Shown here: positions 46,617 through 54,813 of the stretch, one piece after another
Numbering within the stretch: position 1 is the stretch's first letter
Layout of the letters: each line of letters begins with the position of its first letter
Assembly: GCA_042867185.1 (NCBI GenBank)
Contig: JBHZQV010000001.1
Coordinates: 124,001-188,000, forward strand
DNA from: Xylophilus sp042867185
Lineage (GTDB): Bacteria > Pseudomonadota > Gammaproteobacteria > Burkholderiales > Burkholderiaceae_C
Length of the DNA: 64,000 bases
Reading direction: 5' to 3'
Program-made: the position numbers and the translations under genes
Notes under the pieces: generated by a model
What the model saw: only the letters and a program-made list of their open reading frames with translations
Databases searched by the model: none
Told to the model about the DNA's origin: nothing

Positions 46617-47278
46617 TCACGCTGGCGCTGTCCAAGGGACGCATCTTCGACGAGACTCTGCCGCTGCTGGCGGCCGCCGGCATCCAGGTGCTGGAAGACC
46701 CCGAGAAATCCCGCAAGCTGATCCTGCCGACCAACCAGCCCGACGTGCAGGTGGTCCTGGTGCGCGCCAGCGACGTGCCCACGTATGTGGAGTACGGCGG
46801 CGCCGACCTGGGCGTGACCGGGCTCGACACGCTGCTGGAGCACAACATGGAGCAGGCGGCCGGCGCGCGGCTGTACCAGCCGCTCGACCTGAAGATCGCC
46901 CGCTGCCGCGTCAGCGTCGCGGTGCGGGCCGATTTCGACTACGCCAGCGCGGTCAAGCAGGGCTCGCGGCTGCGGGTGGCCACCAAGTACCTCGGCATCG
47001 CCCGCGAATTCTTCGCGGCCAAGGGGGTGCACGTCGACCTGATCAAGCTCTACGGCAGCATGGAGCTGGCGCCGCTCACCGGCCTGGCCGACGCGATCGT
47101 CGACCTGGTCTCGACCGGCAACACGCTGCGCGCCAACCACCTGGTCGAGGTGGAACGGATCATGGACATCAGTTCCCGCCTGGTCGTCAACCCGGCGGCG
47201 CTCAAGCTCAAGCGCGAGCCGATCCGCCGCATCGTGGACGCCTTCGCGTCCGCCATCTCGCCCGATTCTCCCGACTGA
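46613..47278 (+). CDS. hisG: ATP phosphoribosyltransferase, short form
   Basis: First step of histidine synthesis. At 221 residues it is the short form, which lacks the C-terminal regulatory domain and normally needs HisZ for activity and feedback; no hisZ is in the window. It starts MITLALSKGRIFDETLPLL (GTG at 46613) and has the phosphoribosyl-binding DLVSTGNTLRANHL loop near residue 162. Confidence 0.96.
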   Translation: MITLALSKGRIFDETLPLLAAAGIQVLEDPEKSRKLILPTNQPDVQVVLVRASDVPTYVEYGGADLGVTGLDTLLEHNMEQAAGARLYQPLDLKIARCRVSVAVRADFDYASAVKQGSRLRVATKYLGIAREFFAAKGVHVDLIKLYGSMELAPLTGLADAIVDLVSTGNTLRANHLVEVERIMDISSRLVVNPAALKLKREPIRRIVDAFASAISPDSPD

Positions 47279-47290
47279 AGTTTCCGGAGT

Positions 47291-47307
47291 GCTATGAAAT
47301 TTGTAGC
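47291..47307. repeat. GCTA-N9-TAGC palindrome carrying the hisD start codon
   Basis: GCTA-TGAAATTTG-TAGC at the 5' end of hisD. The ATG is formed by the last A of GCTA and the next two bases, and the palindrome encodes M-K-F-V-A. The same layout is found at hisH (50559-50575). Confidence 0.55.
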
Positions 47308-48688
47308 TAGACCCCATCGTCTTTCCACGGCCTCGGCCACATTCGATGCGGATTTCACGGCCCGGCTGCACTGGTCGGCCGATACCGACGCAGCGATCGA
47401 GCAGCGCGTCGCCGACATCCTGGCCGACGTGCAGAAGCGGGGCGACGCGGCGGTGCTGGAGTACACCGCGCGTTTCGACGGCCTCTCGGCGCCCGACATG
47501 GCGGCGCTGGAGTTGACCCAGGCCGACTTCAAGGCCGCGTTCGACGCGATCCCGCAGGCCCAGCGCGACGCCCTGCAGGCCGCCGCCCAGCGCGTGCGCC
47601 GCTACCACGAGGCGCAGAAGAAAGCCTCGGGCGAGAGCTGGAGCTACCGCGACGAGGACGGCACCCTGCTCGGCCAGAAGGTCACCCCGCTCGACCGCGT
47701 CGGCATCTACGTGCCGGGCGGCAAGGCGGCCTACCCCTCCAGCCTGCTGATGAACGCCATCCCGGCCCACGTGGCCGGCGTGCAGGAAATCGTCATGGTC
47801 GTGCCCACCCCGGTGCGGGGCAGCGTGGCCACCGGCGGCTCGGGCGACCAGGCCGCATCGAGCCGGGGCGAGCGCAACGAGCTGGTGCTGGCCGCCGCCT
47901 ACGTGGCCGGCGTCACCCGCGCCTTCACCATCGGCGGCGCGCAGGCCGTGGCGGCGCTGGCCTACGGCACGGCCACCGTGCCCCAGGTCGACAAGATCAC
48001 CGGCCCGGGCAACGCCTACGTGGCCAGCGCCAAGAAGCGGGTCTTCGGCACCGTCGGCATCGACATGATCGCCGGCCCCAGCGAGATCCTGGTGCTGGCC
48101 GACGGCAGCACCCCGCCCGACTGGGTGGCGATGGACCTGTTCAGCCAGGCCGAGCACGACGAGCTGGCCCAGAGCATCCTGCTGTGCCCCGACGCTGCCT
48201 ACATCGACGCGGTGCAGGCGGCGATCGACCGTCTGCTGCCGACGCTGCCGCGTGCCGAGATCATCGCCAAGAGCCTCAACGGCCGCGGCGCGCTGATCCT
48301 CACCCGCGACATGGAAGAAGCCTGCGCCATCAGCAACCGGATCGCGCCCGAGCACCTGGAGGTCTCCAGCCGCGATCCGCACCGCTGGGAGCCGCTGCTG
48401 CGCCACGCCGGCGCGATCTTCCTCGGCGCCTTCACCAGCGAAAGCCTGGGCGACTACTGCGCCGGCCCCAACCACGTGCTGCCCACCAGCGGCACCGCGC
48501 GCTTCTCCAGCCCGCTGGGCGTCTACGATTTCCAGAAGCGCAGCAGCCTGATCGAGGTGAGCGAGCAGGGCGCCCAGGTGCTGGGCACCATCGCCGCCGA
48601 GCTGGCCTACGGCGAGGGCCTGCAGGCCCACGCCCGCGCCGCCGAACTGCGGCTGAAGGACGTGCCGCCGCAGAGGGCGCAGCCGTGA
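47294..48688 (+). CDS. hisD: Histidinol dehydrogenase
   Basis: Last two steps of histidine synthesis (histidinol to histidine; zinc and NAD). The 464-residue product has the family signature TGPGNAYVASAKKRVFGTVGIDMIAGPSE as linked blocks around residues 235-265. Zinc-site residues are in DLFSQAEHDELAQS, with the catalytic region RIAPEHLE near residue 352. An Arg/Gly insertion (VRGSVATGGSGDQAASSRGE) around residue 177-196 looks like a surface loop. A GGAG lies 4 bases before the ATG. Confidence 0.96.
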   Translation: MKFVARPHRLSTASATFDADFTARLHWSADTDAAIEQRVADILADVQKRGDAAVLEYTARFDGLSAPDMAALELTQADFKAAFDAIPQAQRDALQAAAQRVRRYHEAQKKASGESWSYRDEDGTLLGQKVTPLDRVGIYVPGGKAAYPSSLLMNAIPAHVAGVQEIVMVVPTPVRGSVATGGSGDQAASSRGERNELVLAAAYVAGVTRAFTIGGAQAVAALAYGTATVPQVDKITGPGNAYVASAKKRVFGTVGIDMIAGPSEILVLADGSTPPDWVAMDLFSQAEHDELAQSILLCPDAAYIDAVQAAIDRLLPTLPRAEIIAKSLNGRGALILTRDMEEACAISNRIAPEHLEVSSRDPHRWEPLLRHAGAIFLGAFTSESLGDYCAGPNHVLPTSGTARFSSPLGVYDFQKRSSLIEVSEQGAQVLGTIAAELAYGEGLQAHARAAELRLKDVPPQRAQP

Positions 48689-49878
48689 GCGCCGGCGCCC
48701 CGGCCACTCCTGCCACCCCGGCGCTGCAACGCATCCGCGCCGACGTGCAGTCGATGCACGCCTATGCGGTCCAGGACGCCGCCGGCATGGTCAAGCTCGA
48801 TGCGATGGAGAACCCGCACACGCTGCCGGCCGACCTGCAGGCCGCCCTCGGCGCACGGCTGGGCGCGCTGGCGATCAACCGCTACCCCGGCGCCCGCATC
48901 GACGACCTGAAGCGCGCCCTGGCCGCCCACGTCGGCCTGCCGGCCGGCCATGCGCTGGTGCTGGGCAACGGCTCGGACGAGATCATCTCCCTGCTCGCGA
49001 TGGCCTGCGACGTGCCCGCCACCGACACGCCCGACGGCCGGCCGCCGGCGATCCTGGCGCCGCTGCCCGGCTTCGTGATGTATGCGGTCAGCGCGCAGCT
49101 GCAGGGTTTGCGCTTCGTCGGCGTGCCGCTGTCGGCCGACTTCCAGCTCGACGCCGATGCGATGTGCGCGGCGATCGCCGAACACCGGCCCGCGATCACC
49201 TACCTGGCCTACCCCAACAACCCGACCGCCAACCTGTGGGACGCCGACGCGATGGCCCGGGTGATCGCGGCGGCCGGCGCCGTGGGCGGTCTGGTGGTCG
49301 TCGACGAGGCCTACCAGCCCTTCGCCAGCCGCAGCTGGCAGGACGCCGTCCGGCGCGACCCGGCGGGCCATGCCCATGTGCTGCTGATGCGCACCCTGAG
49401 CAAGTTCGGCCTGGCCGGCGTGCGCCTGGGCTATCTGATGGGGCCTGCCGCGCTGGTCGCGCAGATCGACAAGGTGCGTCCGCCCTACAACATCAGCGTG
49501 CTGAACGCGGAATGCGCGCTGTTCGCGCTGGAGCATGCCGCGGTGTTCGAGGCGCAGGCCGCCGACATCCGCGCCCAGCGCGCCCGCCTGGCCGACGCCG
49601 TGGCCGCGCTGCCCGGCGTGCAGGTCTGGCCCAGCGACGCCAACATGCTGCTGGTGCGCCTGCCCGGCGGCGAGGCCGGTGCGCAGCGGGTGTTCGACGC
49701 GCTGCGGCGGTCGGGCATCCTGGTCAAGAACGTTTCTAGAATGCATGCCTTGCTGGCCGGCTGTCTGCGCCTGACCGTGGGCACCGACGGCGAGAACACC
49801 CGCATGCTGGTGGCGCTGCAGCAGGCGCTGGTCCCATCCCCTACGCTGTCCCTGCCCACCGACGCCCCCACCCGATGA
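48685..49878 (+). CDS. hisC: Histidinol-phosphate aminotransferase
   Basis: PLP aminotransferase of histidine synthesis. The 397-residue product has the NPTANLWDAD and VVVDEAYQPF segments that hold the cofactor ring, and the PLP lysine in TLSKFGLAGVRLGY near residue 239. The start is GTG at 48685, overlapping the hisD stop; an Ala/Pro-rich N-terminus precedes the conserved part. Its stop overlaps hisB. Confidence 0.95.
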   Translation: MSAGAPATPATPALQRIRADVQSMHAYAVQDAAGMVKLDAMENPHTLPADLQAALGARLGALAINRYPGARIDDLKRALAAHVGLPAGHALVLGNGSDEIISLLAMACDVPATDTPDGRPPAILAPLPGFVMYAVSAQLQGLRFVGVPLSADFQLDADAMCAAIAEHRPAITYLAYPNNPTANLWDADAMARVIAAAGAVGGLVVVDEAYQPFASRSWQDAVRRDPAGHAHVLLMRTLSKFGLAGVRLGYLMGPAALVAQIDKVRPPYNISVLNAECALFALEHAAVFEAQAADIRAQRARLADAVAALPGVQVWPSDANMLLVRLPGGEAGAQRVFDALRRSGILVKNVSRMHALLAGCLRLTVGTDGENTRMLVALQQALVPSPTLSLPTDAPTR

Positions 49879-50507
49879 CCACCTCCGACCCGACCGGCCC
49901 CGCCCTCGACCCGTCCGCCGACCGCGTGGCCGAGGTTTCGCGCGACACCGCCGAGACCAAGATCACCGTGCGCGTCAACCTCGACGGCACCGGCCGCGCG
50001 ACGCTCGCCACCGGCATCGGCTTCTTCGACCACATGCTCGACCAGATCGCCCGGCACGGCCTGATCGACCTCGACGTGCGGGCCGACGGCGACCTCTACA
50101 TCGACGGCCACCACACGGTCGAGGACGTGGGCATCACGCTGGGCCAGGCCTTCGCCCAGGCGGTCGGCGACAAGAAGGGCATCCGCCGCTACGGCCACGC
50201 CTACGTGCCGCTCGACGAGGCGCTGTCGCGGGTGGTGATCGACTTCTCGGGCCGTCCCGGGCTGCACCTGCACATCCCGTTCACCAGCGGCATGGTCGGC
50301 GCGCTCGACACGCAGCTGGTCTACGAGTTCTTCCAGGGCTTCGCCAACCATGCGGGCGTGACGCTGCACATCGACAACCTCAAGGGCATCAACGCGCACC
50401 ACCAGTGCGAGACGGTGTTCAAGGCCTTCGCCCGGGCGCTGCGCGCCGCGCTGGAGCGCGATCCGCGGATGGCCGGCGTCATTCCCTCGACCAAAGGTTC
50501 GCTGTGA
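49875..50507 (+). CDS. hisB: Imidazoleglycerol-phosphate dehydratase
   Basis: Monofunctional IGP dehydratase (no fused phosphatase domain), 210 residues. It has the two metal-binding histidine blocks, DGHHTVEDVGI and KGINAHHQCETVFKAFARALR, and the FFDHMLDQ motif. The first 20 residues are a poorly conserved extension. A dispersed repeat separates it from hisH. Confidence 0.96.
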   Translation: MTTSDPTGPALDPSADRVAEVSRDTAETKITVRVNLDGTGRATLATGIGFFDHMLDQIARHGLIDLDVRADGDLYIDGHHTVEDVGITLGQAFAQAVGDKKGIRRYGHAYVPLDEALSRVVIDFSGRPGLHLHIPFTSGMVGALDTQLVYEFFQGFANHAGVTLHIDNLKGINAHHQCETVFKAFARALRAALERDPRMAGVIPSTKGSL

Positions 50508-50520
50508 CGGTTTCAAGCAT

Positions 50521-50580
50521 CGAAAGTGCCTCATGCCGTCGTCCAGAAACGGCTTACAGCTATGAATAATGTAGCAAAGA
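50521..50580 (+). repeat. Dispersed repeat family 2, copy 2, carrying the hisH start codon
   Basis: Aligns without gaps to 6341-6400 (40 of 60 identical). It ends in GCTA-TGAATAATG-TAGC (50559-50575). The hisH ATG at 50562 lies in the palindrome, which encodes M-N-N-V-A. Confidence 0.6.
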
Positions 50581-51230
50581 CGGTGGCCGTGGTGGACTAC
50601 GGCATGGGCAACCTGTGGTCGGTGTCGCAGGCGGTGCGGGCCGCCGCTGCCGGCACCGGCTGGAACGTGGTGGTCACGGCCGAGCCCGAGACGGTGCGCG
50701 GGGCCGACCGCATCGTGCTGCCCGGCCAGGGCGCCATGCCCGACTGCATGCGCGAGCTGGCCGATTCGGGCCTGCGCGCATCGGTGCTGGAGGCCGCGGC
50801 GCAGAAGCCGCTCTTCGGCGTCTGCGTCGGCATGCAGATGCTGCTCGACGCCAGCGACGAGGGCCCGACCGACGGCCTGGCCCTCTTCCCCGGCCGCGTC
50901 GTCAAGTTCGACCTGGCCGGCCGGATGCAGCCCGACGGCAGCCGCTTCAAGGTGCCGCAGATGGGCTGGAACCAGGTGTTCCAGTCGTCGCATGGCGGTG
51001 CGGCGCATCCGCTGTGGCGGGGCATTCCCGACGGCACCCATTTCTATTTCGTGCACAGCTTCTACGCCCGTCCGTCGGATGCCCGCCACACCGCGGGCGA
51101 GGCCGACTACGGTGGACGCTTTACCGCCGCCGTGGCACGCGATAACATTTTCGCCGCCCAGTTCCACCCCGAAAAAAGCGCCGACCACGGGCTGGCGCTC
51201 TACCGCAACTTCCTGCACTGGGCGCCCTGA
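50562..51230 (+). CDS. hisH: Imidazole glycerol phosphate synthase subunit HisH
   Basis: Glutaminase subunit that feeds ammonia to HisF. The 222-residue product has the catalytic cysteine in FGVCVGMQML (about residue 83), the oxyanion PGQGAMPDC and the His-x-Glu pair in FHPEKSADHG. I chose the ATG at 50562; an in-frame ATG-like start farther upstream lies in the repeat and is less likely. No clear Shine-Dalgarno is visible. Its partner hisF is not in the window. Confidence 0.95.
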   Translation: MNNVAKTVAVVDYGMGNLWSVSQAVRAAAAGTGWNVVVTAEPETVRGADRIVLPGQGAMPDCMRELADSGLRASVLEAAAQKPLFGVCVGMQMLLDASDEGPTDGLALFPGRVVKFDLAGRMQPDGSRFKVPQMGWNQVFQSSHGGAAHPLWRGIPDGTHFYFVHSFYARPSDARHTAGEADYGGRFTAAVARDNIFAAQFHPEKSADHGLALYRNFLHWAP

Positions 51231-51353
51231 TACTTTCACCCCGCATGCAGCCGTGTCCCGGCCCGCGATTCCGCACGAGAATCCCGCCGGAACGAGGGCG
51301 CTGCGCCCCGGCCCGCATCCACCACTTCGAGTCTTCCAGCTGACCACGGCACC

Positions 51354-52091
51354 ATGATCCTCATTCCTGCGATCGACCTGAAAGACGGTCACTGCGTCCG
51401 CCTGAAACAGGGCGACATGGACCAATCGACCACCTTCGGGGAAGACCCGGCGGCCATGGCGCTGAAATGGGTGGAGCAGGGCGCGCGGCGCCTGCACCTG
51501 GTGGATCTCAACGGCGCCTTCGCCGGCAAGCCGCAGAACTACGCGGCGATCAAGTCGATCTTGAAGGCGGTGGGCGACGACATCCCGGTGCAGCTGGGCG
51601 GCGGCATCCGCGACCTGGACACGATCGAGAAGTACATCGACGGCGGCCTGCGCTACGTGATCATCGGCACCGCCGCGGTCAAGAACCCGGGCTTCCTGAA
51701 GGACGCCTGCAGCGCCTTCGGCGGCCACATCATCGTGGGCCTGGATGCCAAGGACGGCAAGGTCGCCACCGACGGCTGGAGCAAGCTCACCGGGCACGAG
51801 GTGGTCGATCTGGCCAAGAAGTTCGAGGACTGGGGCGTCGAGTCGATCATCTACACCGACATCGGCCGCGACGGCATGCTGTCGGGGATCAACATCGACG
51901 CGACGGTCACGCTGGCCCAGGCGCTGACGATTCCGGTGATCGCCTCGGGCGGCCTGTCGAACATGGCGGATATCGAGGGCCTGTGCGCCGTCGAGAGCGA
52001 GGGCGTCGAGGGCGTCATTTGCGGCCGCGCGATCTACTCGGGCGACCTCGACTTCGCCGCGGCGCAGGCCCGCGCCGACGAACTGGCCTGA
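51354..52091 (+). CDS. hisA: Phosphoribosylformimino-AICAR isomerase HisA
   Basis: TIM-barrel isomerase of histidine synthesis. The 245-residue product has the catalytic aspartates in PAIDLKDG (D8) and YTDIGRDGM, plus the two phosphate-binding loops GGGIRDLDT and SGGLSN. It follows hisH after 123 bases without a gene. hisF and hisI, which normally come next, are absent; the following genes are on the other strand. Confidence 0.96.
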   Translation: MILIPAIDLKDGHCVRLKQGDMDQSTTFGEDPAAMALKWVEQGARRLHLVDLNGAFAGKPQNYAAIKSILKAVGDDIPVQLGGGIRDLDTIEKYIDGGLRYVIIGTAAVKNPGFLKDACSAFGGHIIVGLDAKDGKVATDGWSKLTGHEVVDLAKKFEDWGVESIIYTDIGRDGMLSGINIDATVTLAQALTIPVIASGGLSNMADIEGLCAVESEGVEGVICGRAIYSGDLDFAAAQARADELA

Positions 52092-52149
52092 CCCGGCGTG
52101 TCCGGCCGGCGCGAGGCATGCGCCGCCGCCCGCCGCGAGCGCGGCCGCC

Positions 52150-53388
52150 TCAGCAGGCCGTCGGCGCCACGCCCCGGTTGACGGCCGAGACCGTGTCCAG
52201 CAACTGCATCCAGTAGCCCGGCAGGGCCTTCCAGGGATCTCCCACGCCGGTATCGGGGTCGAACTTCAGGTTGGTCATGTACACCGGCCCCGCGTTGAAC
52301 CGTGCGGTGGCGGCGGCGGCGACGGCGCGCTGCATCACCGCACAGCTCGCGTTGTGGACCAGTGCCGCCTGGCCGCGGTTGGGGTTCAGGTACAGCCAGT
52401 CGTTGCCCTGGCGCGGGTCGTAGCGGGTGTAGGCCGTGCCGCGTCCTTCGAAGGTGACCAGGACGTCGGCCACGCCGGCGTAGGCTGCATCGGGGACGGT
52501 ACCGGGGTTGCCGATCACCTGGAGGCTCGGGTCGCGGGCCTTGATGTGGCGGTAGATTTCCTGGTAGAACGCCAGCCGGTCCGGATCGGACGCCATCTCG
52601 TCCAGGAAGAAGCCGCCGATCAGCGCGCGGCTGTAGAGCGCCAGGTACTGGTCGATGTTGGCCTTGACCGCGTCCACCGAGCGCGATCCGGTGCCGTAGC
52701 CGGTGTAGACATAGCCCACCGTCTTGCCGCCCACCGCGGCGAACTGCGCCAGCGCCTGCAGGTAGTCGGGCTCCGCGGCGGCGAAGATGCCGTTGTTGGG
52801 GTTCAGGATCGCGGTGACGGCCAGCGTCGGATGGGCGGCGACGCCGGCCGTCATCGTCGCCCAGTCGGTCGTGTCGGTGGGAGAGAAGTAGGCGGGAACC
52901 AGAACCTCGAGGGGCGCGGGGGCCGGGCGGGCGTACACCGCCCGCACGGCGCTCGCCGTCTGGGCGCCTGTCTGCACGGTCGCCGCGATCTCCTGCCGGC
53001 CCGCTGCGGCGGCGGTGAACGAGGTGGTGGCCAGACCGGCCAGCGTCGTCGGGAGCACCGGCAGCAACTGGGCCGCCGGCGCGCCGAAGCGCACCACGGT
53101 GCCGTCGATCGCTGCCGCGCCGTCGATCGTCAACCGGACGGTGGCGGTGGCCGCGGTGCCGACGGTCAGCACCTCGTTGTCGGCCGGGGCGGTGAAGGCC
53201 AGGGCCGGCACCGGCACCGACAGCCTGGCCTTGGCGGCCTGGGTGCTGACGCTGAAGTCGGCATCGCCCGCCGCCGTGCTGCGGGCGGCGACTGCCGTGG
53301 TGCCGCCACCGTCGCCCCCTCCGCAGGCCGCTGCGAAAGCCGTGACGGCCAGAAGACTGAAGCGGGAGAGCGTCCCGGAGAGCTGCAT
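52150..53388 (-). CDS. Spherulin-4 (GH135-like) domain lipoprotein, paralogue A
   Basis: 412-residue precursor. A signal peptide with a lipobox-like AAAC (C22) is followed by a Gly-rich linker, an Ig-like domain (about 60-152) and a spherulation-specific family 4 domain (about 160-410). It carries the acidic pair D263-E264 (GGFFLDEMAS), the NPGT motif (294-297) and E314 (VLVTFEG). These fit the acidic active-site pattern I recall for Aspergillus Sph3 (GH135), which cuts galactosaminogalactan. The neighbouring pel genes make a chemically similar polymer, so a Pel-cleaving role is plausible. The ATG at 53388 is used; longer in-frame sequence upstream is not. It is closely similar along its length to the next gene, a tandem duplicate. 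Confidence 0.8.
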   Translation of the reverse strand: MQLSGTLSRFSLLAVTAFAAACGGGDGGGTTAVAARSTAAGDADFSVSTQAAKARLSVPVPALAFTAPADNEVLTVGTAATATVRLTIDGAAAIDGTVVRFGAPAAQLLPVLPTTLAGLATTSFTAAAAGRQEIAATVQTGAQTASAVRAVYARPAPAPLEVLVPAYFSPTDTTDWATMTAGVAAHPTLAVTAILNPNNGIFAAAEPDYLQALAQFAAVGGKTVGYVYTGYGTGSRSVDAVKANIDQYLALYSRALIGGFFLDEMASDPDRLAFYQEIYRHIKARDPSLQVIGNPGTVPDAAYAGVADVLVTFEGRGTAYTRYDPRQGNDWLYLNPNRGQAALVHNASCAVMQRAVAAAATARFNAGPVYMTNLKFDPDTGVGDPWKALPGYWMQLLDTVSAVNRGVAPTAC

Positions 53389-53418
53389 GGTGGCGATCCG
53401 TAAAAAATCGTAATGATA

Positions 53419-53432
53419 GTCACCTTGGTGAC
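53419..53432. promoter_or_regulatory. GTCA-N6-TGAC palindrome (FleQ-box-like operator candidate)
   Basis: GTCACC-TT-GGTGAC is a perfect palindrome 31 bases upstream of paralogue A's start, next to TATCAT on the minus strand. FleQ boxes in Pseudomonas have the same half-sites and spacing (GTCA-N6-TGAC), and FleQ controls pel there in response to c-di-GMP. The inner bases differ from the AT-rich FleQ consensus. Confidence 0.4.
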
Positions 53433-53575
53433 AGTCAGGCGCTTGGCGCGGTCGGCAGGTCGAATCCGTCCGACGGCAGGTCGCCCCCGGTGAACCGGGC
53501 CACGGCGCGACGCGGCGTCCGGCGCCAGGGCGCAGGCCGTGCGATGCGGTCGCGCCTACAACAAAAGCGCGCGGA

Positions 53576-54757
53576 TCAGCAGCCGGGCGCCGCACCGCCC
53601 CGGTTGACCGCCGCCACCGTGTCGAGCATCTGCGTCCAATAGCTCGGCAGCGCGGCCCAGGGGTTGCCGGCGCCGGTCACGGCGTTGTATTGCAGGTCGG
53701 TGACGTACAAGGGGCCGGCATTGAAGCGCGCGGTGGCGGCGGCCCGCACGGCGGTCTGCATGGCGGCGCAGGTGGGTGCGCTGTAGACCAGCGCGCTTTC
53801 GCGGCTGTTGGCGTACTGGTAGAGCCAGGCCTGGCCGTTGCGCGGGTCGTAGTCGGGATAGGCGGCGCTGCTGTTCTCGAAGGTCACCAGGATGTCCGCG
53901 ACCGCCGCGTAGCCCGGATCGGGAAAGGTGCCGGGGTTGCCGATGACCCGCAGGCCCGCGTCCTTCGCCTTGATGTAGCCGTATATCTCGCGGTAGAAAT
54001 CCAGCCGGTTGGCGGCCGAGGCCATCTCGTCCAGAAAGAAGCCGCCGACCAGCGCCCGGCCATACAGCGCCAGGTAGCTGTCGATGTTGGCCTTGATCGA
54101 CGCCATCGACCGCGATCCGGTGCCGTAGCCGGTGTAGATGTAGCCCACTGTCCGGCCGCCGGCGGCGGAGAACTGCGTCAGCACCCGGGTGTAGTCGGCG
54201 CTGGCGGCGGTGAAGATGCCGTTGTCGGGATTCATGATGGCGGTGACGGCCACGGCCGGGTGGGCCGCGGTGCCGGCGACCAGCGTGTCCCAGTGGCCGG
54301 TGGTGGTCGGCGAGAAGTACGCCGGCACCAGCAGCTCCAGCGGCGCCGGTGCGGGCCGCAGGTACACCACCCGCACCGCGTTGGCCGTCTGGCCGCCGAT
54401 CTGGACCGATGCGGTGAGCTCCTGCCGGCCCGGCGCCGCGGCACTGAACGACGCCGTCGCCACGCCCGCCTGGGTGGTGGGGCTCGCCGGTGCGAAGCTG
54501 CCCGAGGACGCGGCGAAGCGCACCGTGGTGCCGTCGGCCGGCACCGCACCGTCGACGGTCACCCGGGCGTTCACGCTGACGGGGCCGCCCATGTCGAAGA
54601 TCGCCTGGTCGCCCGGCGCGCCGATGGTGACGGTGACGACCGGCGCGGGGGCGGGCGTGCCGCCGCCGCCACCACCGCCGCCGCAGGCCGCCACCAGCGC
54701 GGCCAGGGCCAGGTTCAGCCACCGAAGAAGTGCACGCAGGGGAGGTGTTTTTTTCAT
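53576..54757 (-). CDS. Spherulin-4 (GH135-like) domain lipoprotein, paralogue B
   Basis: 393-residue precursor. A signal peptide with lipobox VAAC (C25) and a poly-Gly linker leads to an Ig-like domain (about 40-132) and a spherulin-4 domain (about 140-392). It has D243-E244 (GGFFLDEMAS), NPGT (274-277) and E294 (ILVTFEN), the same spacing as paralogue A. The C-terminal Cys is also shared. It begins 56 bases after the pelG stop with no visible promoter, so it is probably the last gene of the pel transcript, whereas paralogue A has a 187-base leader of its own. Candidate periplasmic or outer-membrane glycosidase for Pel. Confidence 0.8.
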   Translation of the reverse strand: MKKTPPLRALLRWLNLALAALVAACGGGGGGGGTPAPAPVVTVTIGAPGDQAIFDMGGPVSVNARVTVDGAVPADGTTVRFAASSGSFAPASPTTQAGVATASFSAAAPGRQELTASVQIGGQTANAVRVVYLRPAPAPLELLVPAYFSPTTTGHWDTLVAGTAAHPAVAVTAIMNPDNGIFTAASADYTRVLTQFSAAGGRTVGYIYTGYGTGSRSMASIKANIDSYLALYGRALVGGFFLDEMASAANRLDFYREIYGYIKAKDAGLRVIGNPGTFPDPGYAAVADILVTFENSSAAYPDYDPRNGQAWLYQYANSRESALVYSAPTCAAMQTAVRAAATARFNAGPLYVTDLQYNAVTGAGNPWAALPSYWTQMLDTVAAVNRGGAAPGC

Positions 54758-54813
54758 GGAGGACCGATCGACGGTGGATTGAAACCGATGGTAGCGAGGC
54801 GGCCTTTCGGGGC

